NCBI GenBank assembly: GCA_023647555.1
Contig: JALRLY010000275.1
Coordinates: forward strand, 62,001 to 126,000
DNA: 64,000 bases
From: Pancytospora philotis
Taxonomy: Eukaryota; Microsporidia
Direction of reading: 5' to 3'
Part shown: positions 53,586 to 62,841 of the stretch, one piece after another
Numbering within the stretch: position 1 is the first letter of the stretch
Layout: every line of letters begins with the position of its first letter
The notes under the pieces: generated by a model
Seen by the model: only the letters and a program-made list of their open reading frames with translations
What the model was told of the DNA's origin: nothing
Databases searched by the model: none
Made by a program: the position numbers and the translations under genes

Positions 53586-55640
53586 ATGTTCTGCGAAGCC
53601 GTGTGCTGCTATAGACTCGCAAAGCCCGAGCAGGCGCGGGGGCAGATCGCGCTGCCGTTTGTGGCCCCGCTCGAAGAGCCGAACTACGAGGATGTGTTTC
53701 TTCTCAGCACGGGCCCGAAGATCGACATATTGGACGGCGTGGTTCAAGGCGCCCCCTGCAAGGTGGTGGTTAAGTACAAAGAGACTGCGGATCTACAGGC
53801 TCCGGCAGTCGCTTTCCGCCTGATAGATGCAGGCACCGAGGCGCCCTGCTTAATACTCAGTGGCAGGAGGTACATCTTTGAGCAGCTCCCCTCTCTGTTC
53901 CGCGTTACTGGCATGGAGCTGCGCGATGGCCAGCTCGTGGGCATCATAGAGCAAACTGAGAGAAGCTGCGCAGAGGTGCTGGACATGATTAAAAACGCGC
54001 ATCCATCCGCGCAGTTATCGGATGGAGTGTATGGCAGCGGGAGTGAGGCGGTGGGAAACGAGGGCGCGCAGTTGGTGTACGAGATAAGAGCCATGGACGG
54101 AACCATCAAAGCGCATGCCTGTCTTGTTGCACGGCCAGAGACTGGAGGAGGATCGGACCTGGATTATAGCAGCGCCTCGAATGCCTCCTCGCAGCCTATG
54201 AGCGAAGGCACGGCGCGCTCACCATGCGATGTATCCACAGTTTACGAGCACGCCAACAAAGAAGACTATGCGTGCCTCGTGAGGGAACTTGTCAGGAGCC
54301 TGGAACTGAAGCCGCGCCCGTGCATCGTGCACATGCTCGTGAACAAGCAGTCGCGCTTCTACTTCACCGTTGTGCTGACGCGCGACGGGGACGCGATGCT
54401 AGCCACTGCGTACATGACCCGGACGCTCTTCAACCCGGCGCTACTGCACAACTACTTGACAGACGCGCCCCATGAGATCTCGCGCGTTCTCTCCGTAAGC
54501 TTCTTCCCCTGCAGCTTCTTTTTCCTGTCCAGCAACGGATGCGAGCTGACCACCGAGTACGCGTTGCAGGCGTGCGCAAGCCCCGAGCTTGTGCAGTCCC
54601 TGCGCTCCGGCGCTAACGTGGTCATGGAGCATTCGCCCTGCGCCTTCTGGATGCTTGCGGATGCGTTTCGAAGCCTCCAGCCGCTCGCGTGGATGGGCCT
54701 TGCCATGGTGCCGATGATCGACAGCATGCTCTATCTTCTACACGGGCCATACAACTTTGTAGTCAGCGCAGCGCCCAGCTTGCTGAGTCGGCTCTCCGAG
54801 TTTAAGTACGACCGGATCAACACTGCAATCCACGGGAGCCAAAGCTTGGATAAGAGCGACGAGTGCGCTAACGCGGCCGCCTATGCTGCCCAGCTGCAGT
54901 TCACCAAGCTCGGATCGTCGCTCGCATTCCCGCTCCAGTTCCGGTCATCGCGCATGTCCCGCCTGGAGAACTTCTACCTCGATCAGCCGCCGGAGCTGCT
55001 GTGCAACTACGTGTACGATCTGAGCAACGGCTTCGTGCTCCTGCCCAGGGTGTACGCACCGGACGAAAGGCCGGAGGGCCTCTGGGCGCTCGTCTTCGAT
55101 GGCGAGCTGGACTACGACGCGCTTCTCCTCCTGTCCCCCGACATCTTTCCACTCCTTGCACAGCGCGCGTGCGCCGACAGGGACCACGCGGCGCTCGTTA
55201 AGATCGTGGAGCAGGCCCGCACCCTGCCGGTTGTGTCGCTTGTGCGCGTGCTTGAAAGGGTGTCGCGCTTCAACACCAGCCTCAGGGGCGCTCTCGACGT
55301 TGCGCCGCCCAGCGCGGGCATTCACATCGCGAACGTGTGCGCATGCTCGAAAAAGCAGTCGAAAGAGCAGATAGCCCGCACAGAAACAGCGAACGGTGCA
55401 GAATTCACGGTTGTGGACTGCTTCTGCGCAGATACCGGCTGCAAAAGGCATACCAAATTCAGATACCGCAAAACCTGGTACGATCTGATCAGCGTGGACA
55501 ATTTGATTGCACTCGTGTACGGCGGGCATATGAGCGACCACGTGCGCTGCTCCATGGCCATCTACTTCTGCTATTTCAACCTGCCGGTGGATGACCGCGC
55601 CTCTCCTGTCACGAGCCAGTATGCTTTCACGATTGACTAG
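53586..55640 (+). CDS. Large protein of unknown function (684 aa)
   Basis: Unrecognised, mixed alpha/beta, Leu/Ala/Ser-rich, with a Cys-rich C-terminal region (CACSKK, then VDCFCADTGCKRH near 605-635) that could bind a metal, and several long hydrophobic stretches (about 330-420) that are probably buried rather than membrane spans. The ATG at 53586 is preferred because GATTTTTCAGCGCC lies upstream and the 77 earlier in-frame residues look non-coding. A vesicle-traffic or sensor complex subunit is possible, unproven. Confidence 0.75.
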   Translation: MFCEAVCCYRLAKPEQARGQIALPFVAPLEEPNYEDVFLLSTGPKIDILDGVVQGAPCKVVVKYKETADLQAPAVAFRLIDAGTEAPCLILSGRRYIFEQLPSLFRVTGMELRDGQLVGIIEQTERSCAEVLDMIKNAHPSAQLSDGVYGSGSEAVGNEGAQLVYEIRAMDGTIKAHACLVARPETGGGSDLDYSSASNASSQPMSEGTARSPCDVSTVYEHANKEDYACLVRELVRSLELKPRPCIVHMLVNKQSRFYFTVVLTRDGDAMLATAYMTRTLFNPALLHNYLTDAPHEISRVLSVSFFPCSFFFLSSNGCELTTEYALQACASPELVQSLRSGANVVMEHSPCAFWMLADAFRSLQPLAWMGLAMVPMIDSMLYLLHGPYNFVVSAAPSLLSRLSEFKYDRINTAIHGSQSLDKSDECANAAAYAAQLQFTKLGSSLAFPLQFRSSRMSRLENFYLDQPPELLCNYVYDLSNGFVLLPRVYAPDERPEGLWALVFDGELDYDALLLLSPDIFPLLAQRACADRDHAALVKIVEQARTLPVVSLVRVLERVSRFNTSLRGALDVAPPSAGIHIANVCACSKKQSKEQIARTETANGAEFTVVDCFCADTGCKRHTKFRYRKTWYDLISVDNLIALVYGGHMSDHVRCSMAIYFCYFNLPVDDRASPVTSQYAFTID

Positions 55641-55723
55641 CGGCCGTTGGTGCAGTTCATCTCATAAGCAGTGCAAGTCTACGGATCTGCACGATAGCCT
55701 GTCAGTCGCCACCTGCTAAAAGG

Positions 55724-55799
55724 GGCATCCCTTTTTCCTGATTGGCGTCCGAGTCTCTTTTGCAGGAATCAGCGTGGGGGATGCCGGTGGCAGCCAATC
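55724..55799. other. Inverted-repeat element with two alternative pairings
   Basis: GGCATCCC (55724-55731) with GGGATGCC (55778-55785) and CTGATT (55738-55743) with AATCAG (55767-55772) form a nested hairpin with a 23-base loop. GATTGGC (55740-55746) can instead pair with GCCAATC (55793-55799). It lies in the 200-base spacer upstream of the small membrane protein gene at 55840. It could be a structured leader, a small RNA or simply a CCAAT-containing promoter. Confidence 0.5.
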
Positions 55800-55839
55800 G
55801 GTAATGTGCTAATAACTCCTCTTTCTCCGAGGCCTCCAT

Positions 55840-56181
55840 ATGCAGGTTGCAGTGCTACTCGCAGGTATGCTTGCGCTTGTTCTTTGTGGTACTGCCCGTT
55901 CGGAGTCAACGGAGAGCTTCGACGATTCGGACGGCATCGCAGACGCAAATCCCTCGGTCATCTTCCCTCATAAAGACCTTGGCAAGCGCACTTTCGCTAA
56001 GAACATGGCAAATGCGAATGCAGGAGCCGCCAGCAAGCCCCAGGAGCAGAAGCAGCCGGAGGCCACGAACCCCACGGGGAAGAAGAACATGGGACTCCAG
56101 CTCAATGGCATGACTGTGGCCGTTGGGCTCGCGATCCTCTTTATCGTGTCGACCCTGGCCGCCGCGGTACTGCTCAAATAG
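55840..56181 (+). CDS. Small signal-peptide protein with C-terminal membrane span (113 aa)
   Basis: Clear signal peptide (residues 1-21, Leu/Val/Ala core), a hydrophilic acidic-to-basic middle (22-88) rich in Asn, Ala, Gln and Lys, and a hydrophobic span (about 90-112) ending at the penultimate residue, Lys last. No family recognised. Layout is that of a type I or GPI-anchored surface protein. CTCC before the ATG; AAATTT is not evident. Confidence 0.78.
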   Translation: MQVAVLLAGMLALVLCGTARSESTESFDDSDGIADANPSVIFPHKDLGKRTFAKNMANANAGAASKPQEQKQPEATNPTGKKNMGLQLNGMTVAVGLAILFIVSTLAAAVLLK

Positions 56182-56343
56182 AAGGCGCCTACAGACTGTA
56201 ATCACCATTAAAATATAAAACTACGTGCCTTGTCTTATGGTCAATTTAATTTCGTTCTTATCAGCTTAGAGCTCGTGCTGCAGCGCAAAATAATAATAAA
56301 AAGCAGTGGGCCCGTCGGTAGCTGCCAGTTTGAAAAAGCGCAC

Positions 56344-57780
56344 TCACCAGGTCTCTGACTGGAAGACGGCGGGCTTCCCGTGGACCTCCTGGATCAGCTG
56401 GTGGATTTCCTTGTTGATCCGCGTGTTTCCGCTCGCGAAAACGAGCCAGTCGTCGATGTTCTCGACCGGCGCCGCGCGGTACGCGTCCATGAAGTACCGC
56501 CCGTCGTCGACACTGGCCGCCAGGTGGACGTCGCAGCCCCTGAGGTCGTCCATGCACAGCTGGTCGCGGCCGTGCGAGCGGAAGCCGTAGTACACTCTAA
56601 TGTTCTTGTCTTTGAAGAAGAGCGCAGCCGAGCGCGGCAGCGTGATGCCCGAGCCGGTCGCGAAGAAAAGGAGGTTCTTGTCGTCCATGAACAGCCGGCT
56701 CTGGACGACCTCGACGGCAAGACTGCCGCTCAGCCCGCGGAGATACTCCGAGCAGAGGCCCCTCCGCGGCGCCTTAAGCTGCGTGCGGTAGTCGACCATG
56801 CTCGCCAGGATGCTGTAGCCGCCGGCGACCCGGGAGCAGCTGTAGTAGCGGGGGTATATGCGCTCGAGCGCGGCCATGAACTCGTAGGATGGCTCGATCC
56901 CGAAGTCCTGCAGCACCTCCAGGATGTTGCGCCGCGGGATGACTGCGTATGCGTGGTATGCATCGTAGTCCCTGGCGATCTCGCGCAGCTTGTCGCGGTA
57001 AAGCGGGGTGTGCGCAAGCAGCGCGAGCTCGGCAAAGACCGGCTGGCGCGGGGTGCAGTTAAGGTCTATGTTCTGCAGAATGTACTCGCTCTCGGTGCGG
57101 GTGAACGGGTAGCCGTCGAGCGCGTCTGGGCTGTTCACCGGCCGTATTCCTATGCAGTCGCCGGGGTAGAAATCCGTGTAATGCGGGATGGAAAGCACGA
57201 TCTCCCTGATCTCCCGCGCGTAGTCGGCCGCGGTCACAACCGTGTTGGATGCCACGGTCGCCTCGTATTGCCGCGTGCGAGTGGACAGCTCTGCCTCCTG
57301 GCCGTCTACCGCAGGCGAATTACCACTCAATGGCCCTGTTGGTGCATTCTGGCCCACGTGCTCGCCGATGGCGCGTGCGAAGCGCCGGTAGCCGTCGTAC
57401 ATGCCGCCGGGGTCCTGCACATTCGCGAGCTCCCTGAGAACGGGCACGGCGCCGAGCTGCTCAAGCCGGTTGTACAGCATCCGCGCGCACCAGTTGTACT
57501 TCTGGTAGCTCGAGTCGCCGAGGCCGAGCACGGCGTACCTGAACGAGAAGCACGCGGGGATGTCGGCCATGATCATCGTCCAGAACTTCACCATGTTGAA
57601 CGGGCACTGCCCGTCGCCGTGCGTCGAGCACACGAAAATGACGAGCTCGGCGTCCGCCAGCCGCTCCACGTTGAACGCGTCCATGGGGAGCACGCGCGCC
57701 GCAGGGCCGAGCTCCGCGGCGAGCATTCCCGAGAGGTGGATGGCCGCGCCCGTCTGCGAGCCGTAGAGGATCGGAATCAT
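56344..57780 (-). CDS. TAH18: Diflavin reductase Tah18 (NDOR1)
   Basis: NADPH-dependent FMN/FAD reductase that passes electrons to Dre2 in cytosolic Fe-S assembly. 478 residues, slightly shorter than the yeast protein. Flavodoxin domain (1-140) with LYGSQTG, STHGDGQCPFN and LGLGDSSY; FAD-binding domain with YPRYYSCSR; NADPH domain with ATGSGI and a C-terminal aromatic (ends Trp), typical of this fold. The ATG at 57780 sits 70 bases from the divergent coiled-coil gene. Its partner gene DRE2 is at 39585. Confidence 0.92.
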   Translation of the reverse strand: MIPILYGSQTGAAIHLSGMLAAELGPAARVLPMDAFNVERLADAELVIFVCSTHGDGQCPFNMVKFWTMIMADIPACFSFRYAVLGLGDSSYQKYNWCARMLYNRLEQLGAVPVLRELANVQDPGGMYDGYRRFARAIGEHVGQNAPTGPLSGNSPAVDGQEAELSTRTRQYEATVASNTVVTAADYAREIREIVLSIPHYTDFYPGDCIGIRPVNSPDALDGYPFTRTESEYILQNIDLNCTPRQPVFAELALLAHTPLYRDKLREIARDYDAYHAYAVIPRRNILEVLQDFGIEPSYEFMAALERIYPRYYSCSRVAGGYSILASMVDYRTQLKAPRRGLCSEYLRGLSGSLAVEVVQSRLFMDDKNLLFFATGSGITLPRSAALFFKDKNIRVYYGFRSHGRDQLCMDDLRGCDVHLAASVDDGRYFMDAYRAAPVENIDDWLVFASGNTRINKEIHQLIQEVHGKPAVFQSETW

Positions 57781-57850
57781 GGCCAGCGGCTTTTTGCAAT
57801 TTTTCATTCGCGTTCCCGCCAAGCCGAAGTTGCGCGCGCGCGCCGACCCC
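57781..57850. promoter_or_regulatory. Shared bidirectional promoter, TAH18 / CM1 protein
   Basis: Only 70 bases separate two divergent starts. GCAATTTTTCATTCGCGTTCCC serves the plus strand and reads AAAAATTGC on the minus strand. GACCCC precedes the plus-strand ATG. Confidence 0.6.
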
Positions 57851-59137
57851 ATGGAAAATTCCTTCTCGCTCGACTTCAACCCGCTCACGAACGTAAAGGC
57901 CGTGAAGGACTACGAAGAGGAGATCAACCGGCTCAAGCGCGAGGTGTTCGAGCTCAAGACGCACCTCGCGCACGCGTCGGCGCACCCGGCGGCCGAGAAC
58001 ATGCCGAAGCTCCTCTACGAGCAGAACGAGCGGCTCGCACAGGTTTTGCGCGAGAAGGAGGAGGCGGCGCGCGCGGCCGCGGAGATGAAGGAGATGCTCG
58101 CGCAGGCGAACCAGGCCGTGCTGTCGCTGGAGAACAAGTACAGCCAGGACATGCACGCCGGCGGCGAGAAGATCGCGCTGCTCGAGGACGAGAACAAGCG
58201 CCTGATCATGCGGATGGAGAAGATCAACCGGCTCGCGCAGGAGGCGGACGCCGAGCGCGCGGCGCGGGCCGAGGCGGAGCGGCTGGCGGCGAACTACAAG
58301 AACTTCATCCAGAACCTCGAGAGCCAGCTCGAGCAGAACAAGTACGACCTCAACACCAAGATCCAGGAGTACGAGGCGCGGATCGAGGAGATGCAGCTCC
58401 AGGGGCGCGCCGAGGACGGGAACCGGCAGTTCGAGCTGGAGAGCCTCCGGAAGCGGCTGGACGCCGAGCGGGACCGCGGGCGCGACAACGAGCTCGTCAT
58501 CGCGGACCTGCGCGAGACCGTCGCGCGTGAGATCAGTCGCCGCGAGCAGCTGTCGGCCGAGCGGAACGCGGCGCTGCAGAGCGGCGAGCTTGCGCAGCGC
58601 TACGAGGCGTGGGTGGCCAAGGCGCGCAAGGACGCCGAGAGCTTCGCCGCCGGGCTGGGGAAGTTCCGGACCATCATTGCGCGCAAGCTGCAGAGTGCGC
58701 TGGAGAGCGTCGATGCTCTGGCCGCAGATGTGCAGGCGCTGCAGCGCGGCGCGGCTGTCTCGGACGAGAACAGGCGCTTCCTGGACAAGATGCGGATCAG
58801 GGACGCGAGCGTCGGCGGGATCATCGACGGGCTGCGGCGGATCGTGGTCGACCTGCTCCGCAAGAGCGAGCTGCACAAGAAGGAGGCGGCGGACGCGACG
58901 TTCTTCGCGGAGAACAACCAGCGCACGTTTGAGACGAAGACCGTGTCGCTGCTCGAGCAGTTCCACAAGCAGTTCAACGAGGCGAAGCAGGAGCTGCTCA
59001 CCTGCCAGAAGTACCTCATCAGGAAGTCGGAGGAGACCAAGGCGCTGAAGAACGAGAACGCACGGCTGCTGCGGCAGGTGCAGACGCGCCCGGCGACCGT
59101 CGCTGCGTATCCGTCTCTGCAGCCGAGCGTCGTATAA
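57851..59137 (+). CDS. CM1-motif coiled-coil protein, candidate gamma-tubulin complex tether
   Basis: A 428-residue, almost entirely coiled-coil protein (about residues 20-240 and 330-410). Near the N-terminus, residues of about 14-40 (VKAVKDYEEEINRLKREVFELK) fit the CM1 pattern of centrosomin, CDK5RAP2, Mto1 and Spc110, which recruits gamma-tubulin complexes. In a microsporidian this points to the spindle plaque on the nuclear envelope. No calmodulin site or PACT domain is obvious. The start at 57851 follows CCCC; an upstream in-frame ATG at 57779 lies before the AATTTTT signal. Confidence 0.8.
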   Translation: MENSFSLDFNPLTNVKAVKDYEEEINRLKREVFELKTHLAHASAHPAAENMPKLLYEQNERLAQVLREKEEAARAAAEMKEMLAQANQAVLSLENKYSQDMHAGGEKIALLEDENKRLIMRMEKINRLAQEADAERAARAEAERLAANYKNFIQNLESQLEQNKYDLNTKIQEYEARIEEMQLQGRAEDGNRQFELESLRKRLDAERDRGRDNELVIADLRETVAREISRREQLSAERNAALQSGELAQRYEAWVAKARKDAESFAAGLGKFRTIIARKLQSALESVDALAADVQALQRGAAVSDENRRFLDKMRIRDASVGGIIDGLRRIVVDLLRKSELHKKEAADATFFAENNQRTFETKTVSLLEQFHKQFNEAKQELLTCQKYLIRKSEETKALKNENARLLRQVQTRPATVAAYPSLQPSVV

Positions 59138-59338
59138 AGCTGCATACGAGGCCATTAAATATGAATTATATGACTCCTGTGCTGCTTGCTCTCATTAATA
59201 CGCTGGTGGAAATGAATTCCGCTCGAATTAAATTTACTCATCCTTTGCCCTAGCCTGTTATGAGCAGGCCGTTGCCAACGCTTGCGGCTAGTTATACTGA
59301 TGCTCATTCACGGCACGCCTTTGCATCTAAGGCCTGCA

Positions 59339-59668
59339 TCAGTCCTCTGGCTCGAACAGGTTGCTCTCGCTGAACAGATTGTCGTAGAAGAGGAACATGG
59401 CGTTGGCGTAGAGCACCAGCGCGAAGCCGCACGCCCAGAAGACGAACCGCCTGTTCTTCGTGACCTTGAACACGCCGAGGATGAAGAGCACGATGAGCAG
59501 CATGAATCCGATGTTGGCGATGCTCTTCCTGCTCGCGTCGCCCGTGAAGAACGGCTGCGCCCCGAGGAAGAGACACAGACCGGCCCCGCTGAGGAGAGCC
59601 ACGGTGACCACAAATTTGGAGAACGACCAGCAGTGCGTGCCTCCGCCACCGGAGTCGTGACCCGACAT
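59339..59668 (-). CDS. Small three-span membrane protein (109 aa)
   Basis: Gly/Ser-rich N-terminus followed by three hydrophobic segments (about 17-38, 51-70, 74-97) and an acidic C-terminus. No family recognised; the layout resembles small Golgi/ER vesicle proteins but that is only a resemblance. GC-rich codons. Confidence 0.72.
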   Translation of the reverse strand: MSGHDSGGGGTHCWSFSKFVVTVALLSGAGLCLFLGAQPFFTGDASRKSIANIGFMLLIVLFILGVFKVTKNRRFVFWACGFALVLYANAMFLFYDNLFSESNLFEPED

Positions 59669-59844
59669 GTCAAACCTGCGCGTTACTGTTTTGTTTTAGA
59701 CAGGGAAGCAACGGACCAATCGGTCCAGCGGGGGTAACAGACCGTGCTACCGTCGGGGAGCGGACAAGCCACGCGCAGACAGCAAAATGAAGCCTAGTAA
59801 CTCCAAGGATGCACCAAAGAAATGGAGTAGAAATTTTTTGCGGT

Positions 59845-61140
59845 ATGGCCGAGGATGGGCGCGCCACACAGGACACGCACGAAGATTCTATGCCAGATGA
59901 CGCAGAAGAGGTAGTTTCGATGGCTGATAGACTATTTTTCGGCGATACCGAGCGCTCTCTGCTCTTTCAAGATCACGCGCCGGCGCTCTACAGGAACGCA
60001 GCCCACGCGGGACTGCCGTTCGCGGCCGTCTACAAGCTGGTCATGTGGCAGCTGCTGCATGCAGAAAGCAGAGAGGCCCTGTGCGACGACTGGGTGATGC
60101 GGTTTGTAGGCGTCGAGAACTTCATCAGCTCCTACGCCGAGTACTTCTACTTCAATCGCAACGTGACCGTGCTGCTCGCGTTGCTCAGCAAAACGCCCAA
60201 GCCGGGTGGCGAGCGGGGCCTGGACAGGGACGGCGCCGAGAGCAGTTCGCTGGAGAAATACATCACGCTTCTGGCTAGCATTGATGGCGGCGAGTGCATC
60301 ATCGACGACTTGGTGCACGAGTGCTTCCTGCCTGCCGAGGCGCGCCCAGTAGACCGCCCAGCGCCGAATGCGATGCGCCTCCACAGCCCCATCTCTGTGG
60401 ACACCGACTGCGAGCTGGTGCTGGAGTGGCTCTACCATGTTGTGTCGCACAAGCGCCTGCGCCGGTCCATGCTGCGTCTCATCTTCGACCAGGTCGTGTA
60501 CATTGAGACCAGCAGCTCCTTTTACAAGTACGGCCTGCTCGCGAAGATCATACGGCAGTACTCGTGCATGGACAAGCTCATCAGGAACGGGCAGGCCAGG
60601 GAGTACGTCGCGCAGATGCGCCAGCTTGCGGACGACATTGGGCAGGGCGCGCATGCTTCTGCAGATGTATCCCCAGAGCCGGGCTCGGCGGACGAAATGT
60701 ACGCGCAGGCGCTGCAGGCGGCGGGCTGCCAAATATCGAGCTCTGCCCAGCAGCTCAGTTCAGAGCTGGACATCGCCTCGGGCCAAATCGAGGGCCACAG
60801 GGCCGCCCCCAGCTCGCTGGCCTACTACCTCGACGATGACGCCGTGGAGGCGGACAATGCGTACGTGCTCAGCAATCTGGCATGGGAAGGTCTTCTGTTT
60901 GTGCTGAAAGATCCTCATTATGCGGGCCCAGCAGTTATGAGCGATGTCTGCGGCCTTCTCGCGGTGGCTGTCGAGGAGACGGGGGACTTCTTCAGGAAAA
61001 GGTTCGAGGAGAATGCCAGCAGCCTCGCCGGCGCTCTCGGAGAGTCTCCTGCGCTCCGCACTGCGATTAATAAGCACTTCAAGAGCGCCGAGCTGCTCGC
61101 TGCGCTCGACAGTCCTGCAGACGAAAAGCTCGGGACCTAA
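59845..61140 (+). CDS. Helical protein of unknown function (431 aa)
   Basis: Unrecognised. An acidic N-terminal 25 residues, then helical segments with aromatic clusters (YAEYFYFNRN near 115) and a Leu-rich C-terminus. A HEAT/ARM-type fold (for example a SAPS-like phosphatase regulator) is possible but not shown. The ATG at 59845 follows GAAATTTTTTGCGG directly; the longer frame to 59809 is rejected. Confidence 0.72.
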   Translation: MAEDGRATQDTHEDSMPDDAEEVVSMADRLFFGDTERSLLFQDHAPALYRNAAHAGLPFAAVYKLVMWQLLHAESREALCDDWVMRFVGVENFISSYAEYFYFNRNVTVLLALLSKTPKPGGERGLDRDGAESSSLEKYITLLASIDGGECIIDDLVHECFLPAEARPVDRPAPNAMRLHSPISVDTDCELVLEWLYHVVSHKRLRRSMLRLIFDQVVYIETSSSFYKYGLLAKIIRQYSCMDKLIRNGQAREYVAQMRQLADDIGQGAHASADVSPEPGSADEMYAQALQAAGCQISSSAQQLSSELDIASGQIEGHRAAPSSLAYYLDDDAVEADNAYVLSNLAWEGLLFVLKDPHYAGPAVMSDVCGLLAVAVEETGDFFRKRFEENASSLAGALGESPALRTAINKHFKSAELLAALDSPADEKLGT

Positions 61141-61345
61141 TCGCACACTATGCCAAACGGCTACACAGTTTATACAGTTTGTGCTGCGCATTAGGATACG
61201 AAGCATCAGCTTAGTGGTGTAATGCTTCCTGCTAGCCTCAGTATGAACGGACTTTACTGAAAGAGCCTGTTTGAATAAAATCGATGTTTAAATAAAGCAA
61301 CACTTAATCTACCACCGTTTATTACACCTTTATCGCCGTATAATA

Positions 61346-61582
61346 TTACAGGACCTCTTCGATCAGCTTTACGTTGTTGCAGCGGATGTACGTCTCTCCG
61401 ACCCTGAGCTCCGAGCCGGCGTTTACCTCGGCAGCGTCGGTAAGTACGACGTTCATGTAGCGGTCCACGCAGCCCAGCATGCCTCTGTAGATGATGCCCC
61501 ATTTCAGATGCACCGCGACGCGTCTGCCTCTGAGCCTGTCCAGGAACTGCACGGGCGTTTCCTTGCGCAGCGAGCCGTCCAT
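61346..61582 (-). CDS. SMF1: Small nuclear ribonucleoprotein SmF
   Basis: Sm-ring protein of 78 residues. Sm1 with LKWGIIYRGMLGCVDRYMNVVL (Trp-Gly before the turn is SmF-like) and Sm2 with IRCNNVKLI, exactly the SmF/Lsm6 pattern IRCNNVLYI. SmF is preferred over Lsm6 because of the KWG motif. CCCCAAT stands directly before the ATG. It is divergent from ELP4 with a 175-base spacer. Confidence 0.9.
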   Translation of the reverse strand: MDGSLRKETPVQFLDRLRGRRVAVHLKWGIIYRGMLGCVDRYMNVVLTDAAEVNAGSELRVGETYIRCNNVKLIEEVL

Positions 61583-61757
61583 TATTGGGGCTCAGAGCGC
61601 GGCGACTACGAGCGATGGAAGCGCGGTGGATATCGAGGCCGGGCAATGGCGCTGGTTGATGCGGTCTTTAAACAAATACCGAACACTGCCAGTTTCAGTG
61701 CATCCGCCTTACATCGCTACGCCTGCTGGATAAATCTTCAGAAGAACGCCCCGCGAA

Positions 61758-62585
61758 ATGGCAGGCTTTACGAGAAGCAGCGGCGCGCTCGCAGAGCACC
61801 GGGGCGGGACCGGCATCCCGATGCTGGACGGCCTGATCCGGGTGGTGCCCGGCACGGTATCGGCAATCTACGAGGACGAGTTCTCCTTCGTGCACAACGC
61901 AATGCTGGCTATTTTTACGTCACACGCCGCGGACGCTCTCGGTCTGCCGGTTTCCGTGCTCAGCACTGAGGAAAAGCTGCTGCACCGCTACGGAAAGCAG
62001 GCGGCCGCGGCACCCGAGGGGGATGCGCAGGACCAGCGGCTCACGATAGCGTGGCGCTACGCCAGCCTCAGCACCGGCTCCGACAACTTCGGCTGGGATC
62101 TGAACAGCAAGCTCCCGCTCAGCGCGGACAGCGTCCTGAGCAGCCTTGAGGAGGCGCTGGACCTGCTGAAATCTACGACTGGGCGCGCCGTGGTGCTGTA
62201 TTCGCTCTTCGCGCCGCTCTACGGCCGGCGCACCCCGGACGAGATGCATCGCGTGCTGTACGAAATACGCAAATATGCGCGGCTGAACAGACACATCGTC
62301 TTCTGCTCGGTCCCCACATTTCTGCTCCCAGCCACCTGCTCGCCGTTTTTCGACAGCATCGTTGGCATCACCTCGCTGCTGACGATGCCGAACGAGAAGT
62401 CCAGCTACAACTGCATCCTCACGCTGCTGAAGCGGAGCAGCCCGGGCACTCTCGACGTGCGGAGCCTGAGCAGCTTCAAGTACGGCGTCAAGGTGACGTC
62501 CAAGAGCTTCAGGGTCGAGAAGATCGACATACCGCCCGAGGAGGAGCCGGCCCCACAGGGCGGTGCGTGCGGCGCGAGCTTCTGA
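61758..62585 (+). CDS. ELP4: Elongator complex subunit Elp4 (PAXNEB family)
   Basis: A 275-residue RecA-like protein of the Elp4/5/6 ring, which assists Elongator in tRNA wobble-uridine modification. N-terminal GTGIPMLDGLI, the degenerate nucleotide loop with IYEDEFSFVHNAML, and LTIAWRYAS (IAWRY is an Elp4 hallmark) are visible. The C-terminus is short. CCCC shortly before the ATG. Length is well below yeast Elp4 (456). Confidence 0.85.
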   Translation: MAGFTRSSGALAEHRGGTGIPMLDGLIRVVPGTVSAIYEDEFSFVHNAMLAIFTSHAADALGLPVSVLSTEEKLLHRYGKQAAAAPEGDAQDQRLTIAWRYASLSTGSDNFGWDLNSKLPLSADSVLSSLEEALDLLKSTTGRAVVLYSLFAPLYGRRTPDEMHRVLYEIRKYARLNRHIVFCSVPTFLLPATCSPFFDSIVGITSLLTMPNEKSSYNCILTLLKRSSPGTLDVRSLSSFKYGVKVTSKSFRVEKIDIPPEEEPAPQGGACGASF

Positions 62586-62841
62586 GCGCACTGGCCCCAT
62601 GCCTTGTGCGGTCAAGCTGAGAAAGCTCGGCGTACGGTGATGATGGCATTGCAACGCAAAAATCGCTTACATGCATGCTTCTAGATCGCCGAGTGCACAG
62701 GCTAATAGCCAACGTGCGCGTAGATTATCGCAAGCTGCGTCTGCTTCCCCTATTTGCCCCTGGATGCCGCGCCATTGGTTGCGCCGTGCCAGCCATTGCA
62801 ATTAAATTAAAATTTTTCTGGCAGATCGTTTCGAGCCCATC

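Noticed and set aside
56380..59155. Long frames antisense to TAH18 and to the CM1 coiled-coil gene
   Set aside because: Low-complexity translations without start signals; the sense strands carry recognisable proteins.
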